Source: Sphagnum compactum (lineage: Eukaryota; Bryophyta; Sphagnopsida; Sphagnales). From it: a stretch of 64,000 nt of DNA. This document shows positions 1-11,669 of this stretch, in pieces. The position numbers and the translations under genes are program-made. The stretch's first letter is position 1. Each line of letters opens with the position of its first letter. Under the pieces are notes generated by a model. It was given only the letters and a program-made list of their open reading frames with translations, searched no databases and was not told the origin of the DNA. Where the stretch lies: assembly GCA_965153455.1 (NCBI GenBank), contig OZ234499.1, positions 18,224,271 to 18,288,270 of the forward strand. Direction: 5' to 3'.

Positions 1-215
1 AGCTGCTAATTAGCACCACAAAAAAAATTTATTACATGTGAATACATGTTGGTTAACTTTTTAAAAAAAGGTTAGAATGGCCATCATGTGTGAATACAAC
101 TACCTACGCTACGAAAAATGATGAGTTGTGAGGTGGTACACAACATTTTAGAGATAGCTAATTGAGTGTTAGTGACCCTAACACAAAAGGCTAACACCAA
201 GTGTGAAGGTTGCTT

Positions 216-440
216 AAAGAATATACATAAGAACCCTCCCCTCTTACATCTTGTGGTTTACATATGTTTACAATGAATGTTGCCTCATGCTTTACCAACA
301 GTTAACCTTACAGGCTGAGGACATTCCTAAAATGTGGGGTCAAATTCAGCTATTACCTCATCCTAGGCCCCTATTTTAGAAAACCCTCACCATACACATA
401 AGGCATACCCATACTGTAGTACCTTGGCAGTTTTGACATA
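216..440 (+). repeat. dispersed repeat family A, copy 1
   Basis: This AT-rich segment aligns by eye with 30800-31040 and, reversed, with 16975-17160. Shared landmarks in order are CATAAGAACCCTCCC, a CATATGTTTA block, ACATTCCTAAAATGTGG, CCTCATCCTAG and CCCTATTTTAG. No coding capacity is visible. It is probably part of a non-autonomous transposon or a decayed retroelement; its outer ends are not defined here. Confidence 0.55.
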
Positions 441-1549
441 TGTTTGTCAAATAATTAATTACTTTTGAAATTTCATTTCACATATAATATTCTTGATGAT
501 TCAATATTTTCCCTCAAATATAATTTAGTATTTCAAAGGAAATTGAGAACTTCCAACATTTCTCAAAATAATATGATTATTGTGGACGTTGCCAAATTGG
601 TAGGTAGAAAAAATTTGATCTCTCATTACAGTTTATGCAAACAGTAAATTGTATCAACAAATCCAAAATTTGCTATCCCATCAAGTGTGAGGCTGATATG
701 ACAAAATCAAAATTGCTTTAAGCATTAGAATGCACTGACATATTTACATGCGGACTAAACAATGCAACAACATCCAAGCAAATAATGGAACCTCTGGATT
801 AAGAAGGACAATATTAGCCTTGAGTTTTGTGAAGGTGCTCATGGGGATGGGTTGAGGCCAGGTAATAAGAGTTGGGCCAAATCAGAATGGACCAAGCCCT
901 AACCACTGCCTGGCGATAGTAGCTGTTTTATTTCTTCTTTTTAAAAACATAGGCTAATGGGGGGAAGGCCTGCTGATTAGGGTTACTGAATCCAGCACCC
1001 ACGCTCGACAGCCCATGGAGCATTAGAATTAGTCGATCAAAAGGGACAGAGCGAACCATGAAGGATGGATGATAAGAGGTCAGGAAAAAAAAATTCTGTT
1101 GAGTTCCAGTTCACTAACTAACCATGGTGGTTAGATTATGTTGCTGTTTTACTACCTGGTTAGTAGGTCAGGGAGTACAGAATGGATTACAAAGGAGAAA
1201 CCAGATATTAACTCAGTTGAGGTTCATCCACAATTAATCTGTAACTGGATGGTGCACTGGCAGGTGCTGGTGCAATCTGGCCATTTAAAGGGGAGGATAA
1301 GACCTAACAACTGTTAGGTTAGAGAGCCAAAAGAAAAATAATATTGCAATTGGAAGTGTTATTATTGAATGGCTCTGATCTTTTCGAGCAGAGATGCTTA
1401 TGGGTTTCATAAAAACTTCATACAAATGTCGTAGTGTATATGGAGGGCACATTATAAAACATAAAATTTCCTCTGCCACACAAATGGGCATCGGCTAGCA
1501 TTCTGTCATCACAGCAAAGTTAACAAACAACTTAAAAGCCCCCCAGTCT
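441..1549. other. intergenic, no gene seen
   Basis: Open frames are short (60 and 68 codons) and look random. The first 30 bases (CATATGTTTGTCAAATAATTA) resemble 22363-22400, so the edge of another dispersed repeat may lie here. Nothing else is supported. Confidence 0.5.
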
Positions 1550-1700
1550 GAAGTTGCATCAATTTGTACAGTGTAAAGCCCTGAGGCAAGAGTATGACTG
1601 AAATTGGGCTTGTGCTAGGCTCTCACCTCACACACCCTTATTTTGGTATCGCCCTTGCCCTCGGGCTTTACCTTACACTCGGGCTTTATCCTACACTTGT
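1550..1700 (+). repeat. dispersed repeat family A, partial copy
   Basis: The segment carries the family landmarks GTAAAGCCCTGAGG, CCTTATTTTGGTA and three versions of CGGGCTTTACC/TATCC. The same words occur at 16980-17080 and 30910-31030. It is a short fragment without coding potential. Confidence 0.5.
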
Positions 1701-3311
1701 TTGCATCAGATACCATCATGAAAGTAAAATGAAATGTGAATAAACAATAAGGTACAATAAGGTACTATATCACCACATTGGCATTCAAAGGGGAGCACAG
1801 TAAAAGTCAGATCCAAAAGTAGATAAGACTCTGGAAAGCCTTTTTGTTCCAGTTAAACTTCATAACTTTCACTTTACCCAACATTGAGATCAACTGCACA
1901 ACATTGGAATGATCTAGCACTTCTGGGTATGATGATTTTTTTATCAGAGATAGCATACTCAAGTGTCAAAATGGCAAATAGTGTGGGAATCCATCATAGG
2001 AAAGCGTACAGCGTACAAACAGAAACTGGTGATGAAGAATGGAAAATCCAACAAGAATGAAGAATCCACCTTTACTCCAATTCAACTGCACAGCTAAAAT
2101 TTATTGAACCTTCTCAAGACCACTGCAGGCACACATCTCACACCTAGACATTCTTCATGCAATGCTTCAAAAACTGAGAAATTTGGCATTAAAAAAATAT
2201 GAGAACCACATCAGGCAGAGAATCCTCCATATATCAAGTAGTTGAATTCTTGCTACCATTTACAACTTGTATCCACACACACATCACATGCTAAATCCCA
2301 AATAAATTCTCTGTCACGGACTATCCAGTTGACAAGCCTTCTCTGATGAAAAATCATCAGAGATTAACAAAATAAAAGACCCACCCAACACTTGTCTGAA
2401 CCCTATGTCTAAGTTGGCAGAGAGACAGAGGCAAAACCTTTTGTCATTGTGAAAGTCACAAGCCAGTTTCCTGAGGAGGTTTGCTTCATGGCCACAAAAT
2501 CAAGATTCTACACCAGGCAGCAAAATACTAAAATCTGCTTGTACAAGACCAAAGTTGCAAGTGTAAAAAAACTGGCTCATGAATCTGCAGTAAATCCCAG
2601 CAGTTGCAACAAAACTACCATTGATAATATCGTTATGGAGGTGGTGGTGAGCCACACCATGATCATTAGAGGCCATCCTGGTTTGATATGTAATAAAATA
2701 AACTGATGAAAATTGACTTGGCCGAATCTCAATTCCTAACCTATAAAGTCTCAATTGTTTGCAACTATGGTATATGATACTAAATTCCATTTTTACAACA
2801 ACAAAAAGCATGATTCCCCTGGGAATTTTTGAGGAAGCAGGTTTGTCTACAGATAATCCATGGTTTAATCCACAAGAAAAACCCTCAACCATACACAAGC
2901 AAAACTCACAGTAAGCTGAAGAAACCCTCAAAGACAATGCCATGCAATCATGGTGCGAAAATCACTAGTTTTCACAAGAATGCAAAACCACTTAGCATTG
3001 CAAAATCCTCATCCCAATACCATGAGTCCTCAATCCTGGATACCTGCACAACAAGCAACATATGAACAATATTCATGCAGCAAGGTCTGCAGAGGTGGCT
3101 TCAACACAATGAAATTGAGCCCTCACTAAACCAAAACATGAGGTTCCAGAACACCCAAGTTTGCTTTTTAAATCAGAAGAGAATGCCTTTGATGAACAGC
3201 TTCTGTGCTTCACTTCCTATGTTTCATGCAGTGCCTTGGGTTTACTCCCAACAATGAATTGGTCAAACCCCAACACAGCTTCAGCTGAAGAAATTGCAAA
3301 GTACACCATCA
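1701..3311. other. intergenic, no gene seen
   Basis: Overlapping open frames of 60 to 147 codons occur on both strands around 2450-3260. None shows a recognisable domain and they overlap one another. I treat them as chance frames. Confidence 0.45.
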
Positions 3312-3427
3312 GAAGCACCTCAAGGTTTCACACAAAAGGCAATGACAATTCATACATGAAGCACCTCAAGCTTTGACCTAGCATCACAAAGGCTATGACA
3401 ATTCAACCATGAAGCATCGCAAGCTCA
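3312..3427 (+). repeat. short tandem duplication, unit about 50 bp
   Basis: Two and a third imperfect copies lie head to tail. Each starts GAAGCACCTCAAG or GAAGCATCGCAAG and contains CAATGACAATTCA or CTATGACAATTCA followed by ACAT or CCAT. No gene is associated. Confidence 0.7.
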
Positions 3428-3659
3428 GGTTAATTCTGGACAAACTCAAGACACAAAGTTGAACAGAGAGGCGGACAGAGTGAAAAAGAGGAGTCCCAAC
3501 AGTAAAGGGTCCTCAACACAGGTGATAGGGTTTTAGGGTTTGAAGCTCTAAAATGAAGTACCCAATTGTTGAATTTTTCCATAAACAGGAAAATTAGTCA
3601 AATTTACACTGGAAAAGAAAATTCCAAAATTTTCTTAAATAATTATTTTTAAAGCACTG

Positions 3660-3990
3660 GCTGTGGACTGTTTTTTACTACAGTGTTGGACCAGTATGTT
3701 GTCCTGCAACTAGTATAATCACAGGTATCAAGGACACTACCAGGCTGGTATTGCCTCATATAATACCAGCCTTATATCAGTACCAGTTTGGTAGGAACTT
3801 ATGATACGTGCCTTATATCAATTCCAATACCAGTTTTTACCTGCCTCATACCAGGAAAAAATCAGTCTTCCACCAAATGCCAGGCTGATATGTAATTTTC
3901 CAAAAGGACCCAAATACTGGAACCAGGTAGGTATGAAAGCAATAAGAGATACCCAATACCAGGACCAAACTGGTATGTTGAAAAGTTGAT
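3660..3990. repeat. ACCAGT/ACTGGT-rich repeat family B, copy 1
   Basis: The segment is dense in short inverted words: TACCAGGCTGGTATTGCCTC, ATACCAGCC, CAGTTTGGTA, CCAATACCAG. The same phrase TAC(C/A)AGGCTGG(T/C)ATTGCCTC recurs at about 18200, and related words fill 17640-18300. The many self-complementary stretches suggest a structured non-autonomous element. The open frames here, on both strands, are by-products of the repeat. Confidence 0.5.
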
Positions 3991-4584
3991 ACCAATGCAA
4001 CACTGGATTTCCAATTCTCATTTGTAATCACATTTGATAGAAATTGAGTATTTTACATTACTCCTTCCTCTCTCCCTCCACTGCGAATCTTGCTTCAACC
4101 ATTAGCCTAGCTGAAAAGTGTGTTGAACACAGCTACAAATAGAAGGTTGAGGTGTCAATGAGGTGACAAGCAAGAGTTGAAAACGGTTAGTATTTTTCTT
4201 TTGTGTTGGGAGCTTTGTAGAGGGTTTCAAGAGTTTTCAAGTGATGCTTAATGAATGAGTTTTGTTCTCCAGATGTTCCCAATCATATTCTAGACATTGC
4301 CATTCAAAGGAATATGTTCTCATTGACATTCCTTAAAATTCTTCCCACCCCAAGTGTTCCCATTATTCATCCCATGTTTTGGGTCCTGTGTTCCTTTATG
4401 TTGTTTCCTAAATCTCATTTGTTCCTTAATTGAGTTTTCCCAATAGCACCATTGCTTTTTTCAAACTTTCTCTTTTAACCTTCCTGGGTTGGGCAAACGG
4501 AAAGGTTGCAATACATTTAAGGCTTGTAGTGTCTTCAGCTTGAAACAATTTTTGCCACAGATCTAACCAGAAGGCTCTCAAATC
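3991..4584. other. intergenic, no gene seen
   Basis: The stretch is T-rich, with repeated GTTCCCA/TTGTTCC words at 4268-4440 that resemble the minisatellite at 7510-7680. The 60-codon frame at 4251 has no recognisable feature. Confidence 0.4.
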
Positions 4585-5825
4585 ACTCTATCTCTGTTTA
4601 AAACTACAAACAATTATCCCTTGATAAATTCTGCTAGCATGCAGATACCTGCAAATAGTATTCATAATATTCCTTTCTTTAGGATTCACATAGAACATAT
4701 CTCTGTGCAGCTGATGGGAGGAGTTTGGATGATTGCCATATTTTTCTCTCAAACTAATTGGAATATAAGCAAGCCCATCTCCCATCCTAAGAGCATCCCC
4801 ACCAGCAGCAATGGCATGAACACCGTATTTCAAATGAAGTATAGCCTTTAGAGAGCATGAAATTGAGTTACGTTGACCTGTACAAATGCAGATCGAGTGA
4901 TATGTAAAAGGGCCATTACAAGAAAATAACTGATGTTGATTTGGCCAACCTTAATGATTGGCCCAGGTGATAAGTCAGTGACATAAAATAGTTTCTCAGT
5001 TACTGCCCAGTTTACATGTTTATGGGTGGGTATGGGGAAATAATTTCACTCTATGTTGGATGTGGTAAATACTGGTAGAGGCCCAAATAGGGGCTGTAGG
5101 TGGACTTGCTGTTTAAGTAAGGTGGCCGATCTCCAGGTCAGGCAGTCCATCTTGCAAACCAATGGTAGATTTTCCAGACATTCATAGATGAGGAATTATG
5201 TGAGCATTGAAAATTTTAGAGCTGAAGCCAAAGCCAAAAGATATTCAATACAAACAAAGCATTGAACCATAAGCAGCAAATGCTTGGCAACCAGCCAAGC
5301 CAAAAGACCATTCAGACCATAATTCATTTGACCCACTACTTCCAGTACCCAGCATAATAATCCCGCTCATAAAGTTCTTGCTGATGCAATGTTATGCATG
5401 GCGCAAATCCCACATGATTATCAAAACTGCGAAGTGCCAAATGCATAGATGAAACAACAGTTTATCAGTTTTCATTGATTCCATCCATTGATTGATAAAA
5501 CAGCTTTGTCAAATTGCATCTCAAGACACAATCAGCCCACCCAAAAAGTCATGTATGTAAGCCACATCACTGACCAGGGTTGGCAACTGCATCCATAGCA
5601 TCAACATGATCTGCAGATTTGGCCACCAAATACTTTTCCTTTAACTCCATTCTGTTATCTCACATTGTGTAGTTCAAACTAGTGTTGGGCAACTATTTGA
5701 TTTTTTTACTAACCGCTGCTTCCAGTAAAAGATCAAAATCAAAGAATTGCTGGATAGGCAACACAACAATGAGAAAAACATGAGATGAGTTCAACCCCAA
5801 CGTTGTGCTATACGAGGTCCAGGTG
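4585..5825 (+). repeat. long dispersed repeat family C, copy 1
   Basis: About 1.2 kb that aligns collinearly with 31105-32215. Matching landmarks in order are TCTCTGTTTAAAACTAC, GCTAGCATGCAGATACCTG, CTCTGTGCAGCTGATG, TTTTTCTCTCAAACTAATT, CAAGCCCATCTCCCA, AAGCCAAAGCCAAAAGATAT, TGACCAGGGTTGGCAACTGC, GATCTGCAGATTTGGCCACC and ACATGAGATGAG. Divergence is substantial, with many small indels. No intact frame is visible. It may be an old retroelement or a segmental duplicate. Confidence 0.75.
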
Positions 5826-7088
5826 CATGATTGTCCACTTGGGGAAGTCAGTTTAATCATCCTTCACCCCATCTATGCATGCCACACCACATGTCAGATG
5901 GGGTACTAAACACCCCGAACAAGCTCTGTCCAGCGCCGATTTCACTTGTCTTTTTGCACACCTTTTTTGGCCTTGCACAGTTCTGCAAGAAACCATGCAA
6001 CCTGGTTTTCAATGTCTCCATGAACTTTTAAAAGAAGTGAAGATCAATCAATTCGCATGTTTTCCATTACCAATGATTTGCACAAATGTCTTGCATCAAG
6101 GCGCAAGTTTTAAACCCAGGACCTCCCCTGTTGTGTTGATTTCAAGAGCAGAATCTGCATATTGGCCAGGCAAAGCGCATTCAGATCCTTCTTTATGTAG
6201 AATATACACTAGAAAAACAGAGTTTTCCCAACTGTTTTGTCAAAGACCCAGAAATTTTGTTGACAAATAATCACAGGTGACAATTAAGATGTGCCTTGCA
6301 GTCAAGTGGTGACTTTTAATTAGTGGTGCAATAACAGGACACAATTTATGATGTCAGGGTGTGTGTAGAGTATGTGGAACTAGATCTAAACCCAAATTGG
6401 GTTGAGTTCAAAATTTTCTTGAAAACATCCAAACAAGCCTAGATGGAGACAACCTAGATAGAGACTTGCTCGATATGTAGATACATCATATGCCTGCCTA
6501 AAAAGAGACTCCATGACCATTCCCATGTTGGGAGAAACCTTCCGACAACGGGGACAAACATATCCAGGATGCAGTAAAATTGAGCAGTTTTAAATCAAAG
6601 CTTGAGATCCGATTTCAACAACTTCAATTCGTTTTGCAAAAATGAAAGAAGCAGATGCGGTGTGAAAGAATATAAGAGAGCTAAGAACAAGCGGGGACAT
6701 TTGGAACATCAGAGCTGCACTGTTGAACATCACTTCTGGAGTGATATAATGAGAGAATCAAATTTAGAGGACGATCGCGAAAGAAATCTCCTAAAGTTGA
6801 AACATCTGAACACTGTTGAGCATTACTTACTTGGTACTGCAATGTTTACAGATAATACCCCGTAAATCTACGTACTGCAATTTTTGATAAGTAAATATAG
6901 ATTTAGATCTTATTTCTTTTGCTATACTAAAACACAAGCCCATTGCAGCGATGACGTAAAGAACTGGCAAAGATTTCTTAGTGTAGTTGGAGCACCGTAA
7001 AAAGGTAAGATTACCGCCGCTGCGAGGCAGCCAGCTAACGTTTTTACCAAGGTTCTTATTATGTTCCTGGGCAGTTCTTTACGCGCGT
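5826..7088. other. intergenic, no gene seen
   Basis: Frames of 131 codons (5875-6270) and 87 codons (6602-6865) are open on the plus strand. Neither shows a domain, signal peptide or compositional sign of coding. No RNA gene was recognised. Confidence 0.4.
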
Positions 7089-7188
7089 TAAGGCCCTCAG
7101 ACGGAACTTAACTACGATTCGGAATTTGGCCTCTGCTCCGCTTTGGGCAGACTCCTCAGTCTGGTAACAGCCCCGTCTGAGGGCCTTA
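7089..7188. repeat. GC-rich perfect hairpin
   Basis: Positions 7089-7104 (TAAGGCCCTCAGACGG) are exactly complementary to 7173-7188 (CCGTCTGAGGGCCTTA), giving a 16-bp stem and a 68-base loop. The loop contains a smaller pair (GACTCCTCAGTC). The block is GC-rich against an AT-rich background. It may be a miniature inverted-repeat element or the remnant of a structured RNA gene. Confidence 0.75.
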
Positions 7189-7509
7189 CCTACTACAAAA
7201 AATAGGGGCACGCACAGGATTGTGAAGACCATGGGTTCTGCCTGCCCGATCCTTGAAACCCGCTGGCAGAAAGTACGGGAGGCAGATAGAATGTGCACAT
7301 GTCTGCCCACCAGTTGAGCTGGCCCATCTATTTTTTTCTCTCTGCCCTAGTCAATATGTTAAAAAACAATTCCATGCAGCACCTATCCTAGCAGCTTGTG
7401 CTTAAAAAGAACCTTAGGATAAAGCATGTGAGGAGAGCCAATTGGGTGGCACCAACATGCCCTGAATGGATGTTTCTTTTTTTTTGAAGGGGTGGGGGGT
7501 TGAATTCTC

Positions 7510-7680
7510 ATCAAGTTCCAACTATTCCCATCAAGTTCCTCTTGTTCCCATCAATTACCCATCAAAATCCTTTTGTTCCTATCAAGTTCCAATTAAATTC
7601 CTTTTGTTCTGACCAAGTTTCTATAGGTCCCATCAATTTCCCATTGTTCTCATCAAGTTCCTTTTGTTCCCAACCCAACC
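7510..7680 (+). repeat. minisatellite, ATCAAGTTCC units
   Basis: Degenerate head-to-tail copies of a 20-30 bp unit built on CCCATCAAGTTCC(T)TTTGTTC. The reverse-complement words (GGGAACTTGATG, TTTTGATGGGAAC) occur at 60065-60120. The 62-codon frame through it is a repeat artefact. Confidence 0.75.
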
Positions 7681-7689
7681 CTACATAAA

Positions 7690-9974
7690 CCCACATAAAG
7701 CTCTAAACTTTGGCATTAACTTTTTTTTTGCAACTTGGAAAATTGGCTCTTGAGAAGTTCCATGGTGAGAAAGATGAAAAAAATGTGATTAAAAGAAAAA
7801 TAAGATTGAGAAACGCAGTGCATGTATGGTGTGCAGTGAGAAAATGGCTATGGAGACTGGGCGCCTCAAGAGCTAGCCAGGTGAGCACTATGGAATACCA
7901 AAAAGGCCATTCGTCGTCCGTATCCCTTGCCACAGGAAAGATTCCACTACCGTGGGGAAGATGCCCTTTCTTGTGTGCGGTCCGTGGTCGGTCGCAGGGT
8001 GCTCGATGGAGAGCACAGGGTTTCGGACCCGTGCATCTCGAGCACGCGGTTGATGAGCGCGGGCTCAAAGCGCCCGCGCACGATGTGACTTCATACTTCA
8101 GAGGTCACAACATCCACAACAAATCCAGGGCCACTGACACTGACACTGAATACATCAAATCTGAGACTGCATCCTGCTCCATGATCCTTCAAAGACCACC
8201 TAGGTCTTTCTCTAAAGGAATCCTAGGTACTAAAGGTGTTCCAGGTGTATGATGTTGTATTCACCTTGTATGTCAGTATTACTGGAAGACAAAGAATGTG
8301 AAATAGCTTAAACTTCAACCTACAAAGAATAGGATTGCTGACAAATGTTTGTCAAAGATTCATTCTTTTTGCTGTGACAACAGGGAGTTGTGTCAGCAAT
8401 TCCTTGAAAGACAGGAAGTTGTCACAAATATTGCACTCTGCTTCATCGCCAAGCTGTGTGGACTCAGCTGGTCATACAATAGCTTACACCAGTTACAAAG
8501 CAAGCTAAGATATGAATGCCATTCAACAGCCTTCAAAAACCAGATAAAACTTTTGCACACTTCAACAGCCTTCCAAACCATAAAGCCAATAGAAACATGA
8601 CCTCATCACCACTGTCAGGACAGAAGCCTTGAACAATGCTATCAAATTCCATTTCCAGTGACCTTGTCATTGTTTTCCTTATTGAACTCAAAGGTTCAAG
8701 ATAAATCAGCTATTAGAGCAAGCCTTACAAAGAACCAACAAAAAAATATTGGATTGTGATAGGAAAGAATGAAAACATGCACTGCTGCCTGAAATGCCTG
8801 ATTTGTAGAGAAGCCACATGACTTGAATACAAAGGAGTCTTCATGGCACCATGTTTGGAGAAGCCATACTGCCAGAACCATGGACTTTAATGTAAGAGAA
8901 GCTCTTCAGCCTTGCCTTCATGAAGCTTGGATTAGAATGTATCAGCAGTCATAGCAACAGAAATGCAAACAAGGAAACCCAATCTGACAGCAATCATGCC
9001 AATAGCTGGTGTTATTACCTGTGGCATGTGTGTTGACCTGTGCAATGGAACCTGTACCCAGCTGCCACTCCCAATCCAATTGTAAGCAACGCACTCCAAA
9101 CACCTACAACATACCACTTCAGCACATGTGTGATGGGTCCACCTCTTGTATCCTTCTAAAAACTCAGTTCTATCTCAAGTTCAGCCGAGGAAAAATTCAA
9201 GAGAAAATATTTGAGAGGAAAACCAACAGGGGAAAACATGAGAGTCAACATAAGAGATGAAATCCTTCAAGCTGTAGTGTGATACTTCAGGACTAGATTT
9301 GACCCATGCCACCAAAACCTAGTCTGCTCACACCTTACAACTGAATAATCCCTCTTTATGCTGCAAGTAAAAACAGCCATATGAGCATTCTCTTCCTCTC
9401 TGCTCTCCTCTATCATCCGGGTGGGGTCTATTGCAATAAGGCTACAGTATGCAAATCCTGAGAGTGGAAATTATACTGCAAAATTAGTGCTGAAAACATA
9501 GTTTAACATAAAATAAATTAGTGCGGTAAACATACTTTAAAAGACAATTAGCAGTTTGTGAACTACACCCATATCACGTGGTAACAGAAGATAACAGTTG
9601 TAATGAATTTCATGACACAGTTATATCCTCTGGAGATTACACAACGTGGAATTGGCCCGGCGGCCTTTCTAGGGCATTAAACCGGTTTTTTAAGAGGCCG
9701 ATTCTGCCATTCCGCAGCGGTTGTCATCCCCGAAGTCGCATACCTGTCCTTCGGCGCGTCGTCGGTCTTCTTCGCCTGAATGGTACAGGGTTTGCTCCGC
9801 AGAGTTGCGAAGCCGATGGTAAACGGGTGCTGCGCAGAGTTGTATTTACATTATAGTTCTTGAGTGGTATTTCAAAGGAATTGTAGTCCCTGCCAGTGTT
9901 GTGATCAATTATTCAGGCGTCATTTACGTGTCTCCAGGTTCGATCTCGCTTCTAAATGTACGAAAACTGATTCA
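7690..9974. other. intergenic with two GC-rich patches
   Basis: A 180-codon frame (7710-8252, plus) overlaps a 121-codon frame on the other strand. It covers a GC-rich patch at about 7880-8080. A second GC-rich patch lies at 9650-9840. I recognise no protein family in either and cannot tell decayed exons from chance frames. Confidence 0.35.
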
Positions 9975-10440
9975 GTGGGCATATGTGATGCCCACTGTAG
10001 GCATCGCATATGCCTACTGTGGACATCATTGGTGTAAATTTGGTGTTTTTTTTTCATGCTCACTGTGTGCATCATTGGTGGTGATTTCGTGTTTTTTGTT
10101 TTTGATTTTTTTTCTTAATGTCCAGTGTGTGCATCACTGGTGGTGTTTTCGTGTTTTCTTTTAATTCCCACTGGTGTTTTGGTGTTTTGTCTTAAGTTAC
10201 ACTGCGTGCATCACTGGTGGTGTTTTCGTGTTTTAACTCTTTGGTACTGTTTTTTTATGCCCACTATGTGCATCACTAGTGGTGTTTTCGTGTTTTGTCT
10301 TAATTCCCACTGATGTTTTGGTGTTTTGTCTTCATGCTCACTATGTGCATCACCGGTGGTGTTTTGGTGTTTTGTTTTAATTTTCACTGGTGTTTTGGTA
10401 TTTTGTCTTAATGCGTTTTGGTGTTTTGTCTTAATTTGTC
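9975..10440 (+). repeat. minisatellite, GTGCATCACTGGTGGTG units
   Basis: About eight to ten degenerate copies of a roughly 50-60 bp unit made of CCCACTGTGTGCATCA, CTGGTGGTGTTTTCG and TGTTTTGTCTTAAT. It opens with a short palindrome (GTAGGCAT-CGC-ATATGCCTAC at about 9996-10018). Frames across the array, on both strands, are repeat-encoded and not genes. Confidence 0.85.
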
Positions 10441-11669
10441 GCACAATGGGCCTGTGAGGAAGTCCCACATGGCCACAAGGGGAAAATTGAACTATTTACC
10501 ATCTCAAGTTTTCTGCAATGAGGGACAAACAACAATTCTAGTTGAGATGTGGGAAAAGACGAGTGAAAAACTGAATTTATGGAAAGATGAGGAAATTAAA
10601 AGATGAAATACAAGGGAAAAAACCATGTAATGATATATGGAAATCATTCAATGTTCAAATGCATCACTGAATTACAAATACATGCACATTCCAACTAAAG
10701 TATGAGAGCAGAATTATGGTCAATAAGTGTGTTTTGTTGGTTTTGTACTCACCAGATTTTCAACAAAAATTTGTGCAACATTAGGGTTAACACAATCAAT
10801 GACATGCTCTGGTGCACAACATAAGAATTTGCTCCAAAGCAGTCACTCATTGAATCCCTTGAATACTAGAAGGTGCAAATGGTGTTCAGAAGCACAAATA
10901 CACATCAAATGCACCCAAATCATAAACTGCAGTTGTGCAGAATGCCCAGAACTTCTTCAAATCCAAAAGAGTCATTGCCAAAGGAATCTCCAAAAATTTG
11001 ATGCAAATCAGATATCACAAGTCCATGATTTAAGAGGTCTGGGAAATACTTATTGCAAGGGGCAGTGATTGCAAACTTGCGACTATAGTCTAGAGCAGTC
11101 TCAGGTTTCTGTTCATTCTTGGGCTGATTTTCTTCTCCAAATGTTCTCTCTCAGCCCAGCGGTCCTGACCTTGCTGCTTCCTTTTCTTCCCTTCTTCCTC
11201 ACTTCCTAAAGCCTGTTCCATATTACTACCGACTATCAGATTCTTGAGCTCCCTGATTCATCATGGAGAGGATGAGGACTCAGTCTACTACTCCTACTAC
11301 TCCTGTAACTCCTGCTCACAGAGAGCTTGGCTGTACCCTTGTTCCCGCCTCTTCTGAAATCAGCATTTGCAGCAGGAAGTGAGTCATCCCTTGGTGTGGA
11401 ATCAGACCTCCTCCAAGATCTTCTTCCAGCAAAAAAATCCCTTCTGATACAACTCAACGCCACAAATACTTGAAAACCATTTTGTTTTTCTCAACTTACA
11501 ACAACTTACAGGCTAAGGGAAAAAAACAATCATCCTGCATCAACTGCAGTCTTTCAGCAACTTTACACCTGACTGAAAAATCCAATCAGCACCTGCAGCT
11601 GCTCCACCAGTAGTGACAATATCATCTAGGTCATGCAAGCTCCAATCTGCTCAATGCTTCTCTTCAACT
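10441..11669. other. region downstream of the CACTA relic, no gene seen
   Basis: A plus-strand frame of 113 codons (10727-11068) has no recognisable family. A minus-strand frame at 11236-11463 is rich in Arg and Ser. It could be a low-complexity tail of the neighbouring transposon, but this is not supported by a motif. Confidence 0.3.

Noticed and set aside
6978-7200. TTAGTGTAGTTGG and CTACTACAAAAAA as possible CACTA termini (similar word at 30713)
   Set aside because: They are not in the required opposite orientation at matching distances and no 3-bp duplication was found.
7710-8252. 180-codon plus-strand open frame, the longest on that strand
   Set aside because: It overlaps a 121-codon minus frame through a GC-rich patch, has no recognised domain, signal or neighbouring exon, and starts in a repeat.
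10125-10468. Open frames on both strands in the 10-kb region
   Set aside because: They are translations of the minisatellite units (for example KTKHQNT repeats) and are not genes.
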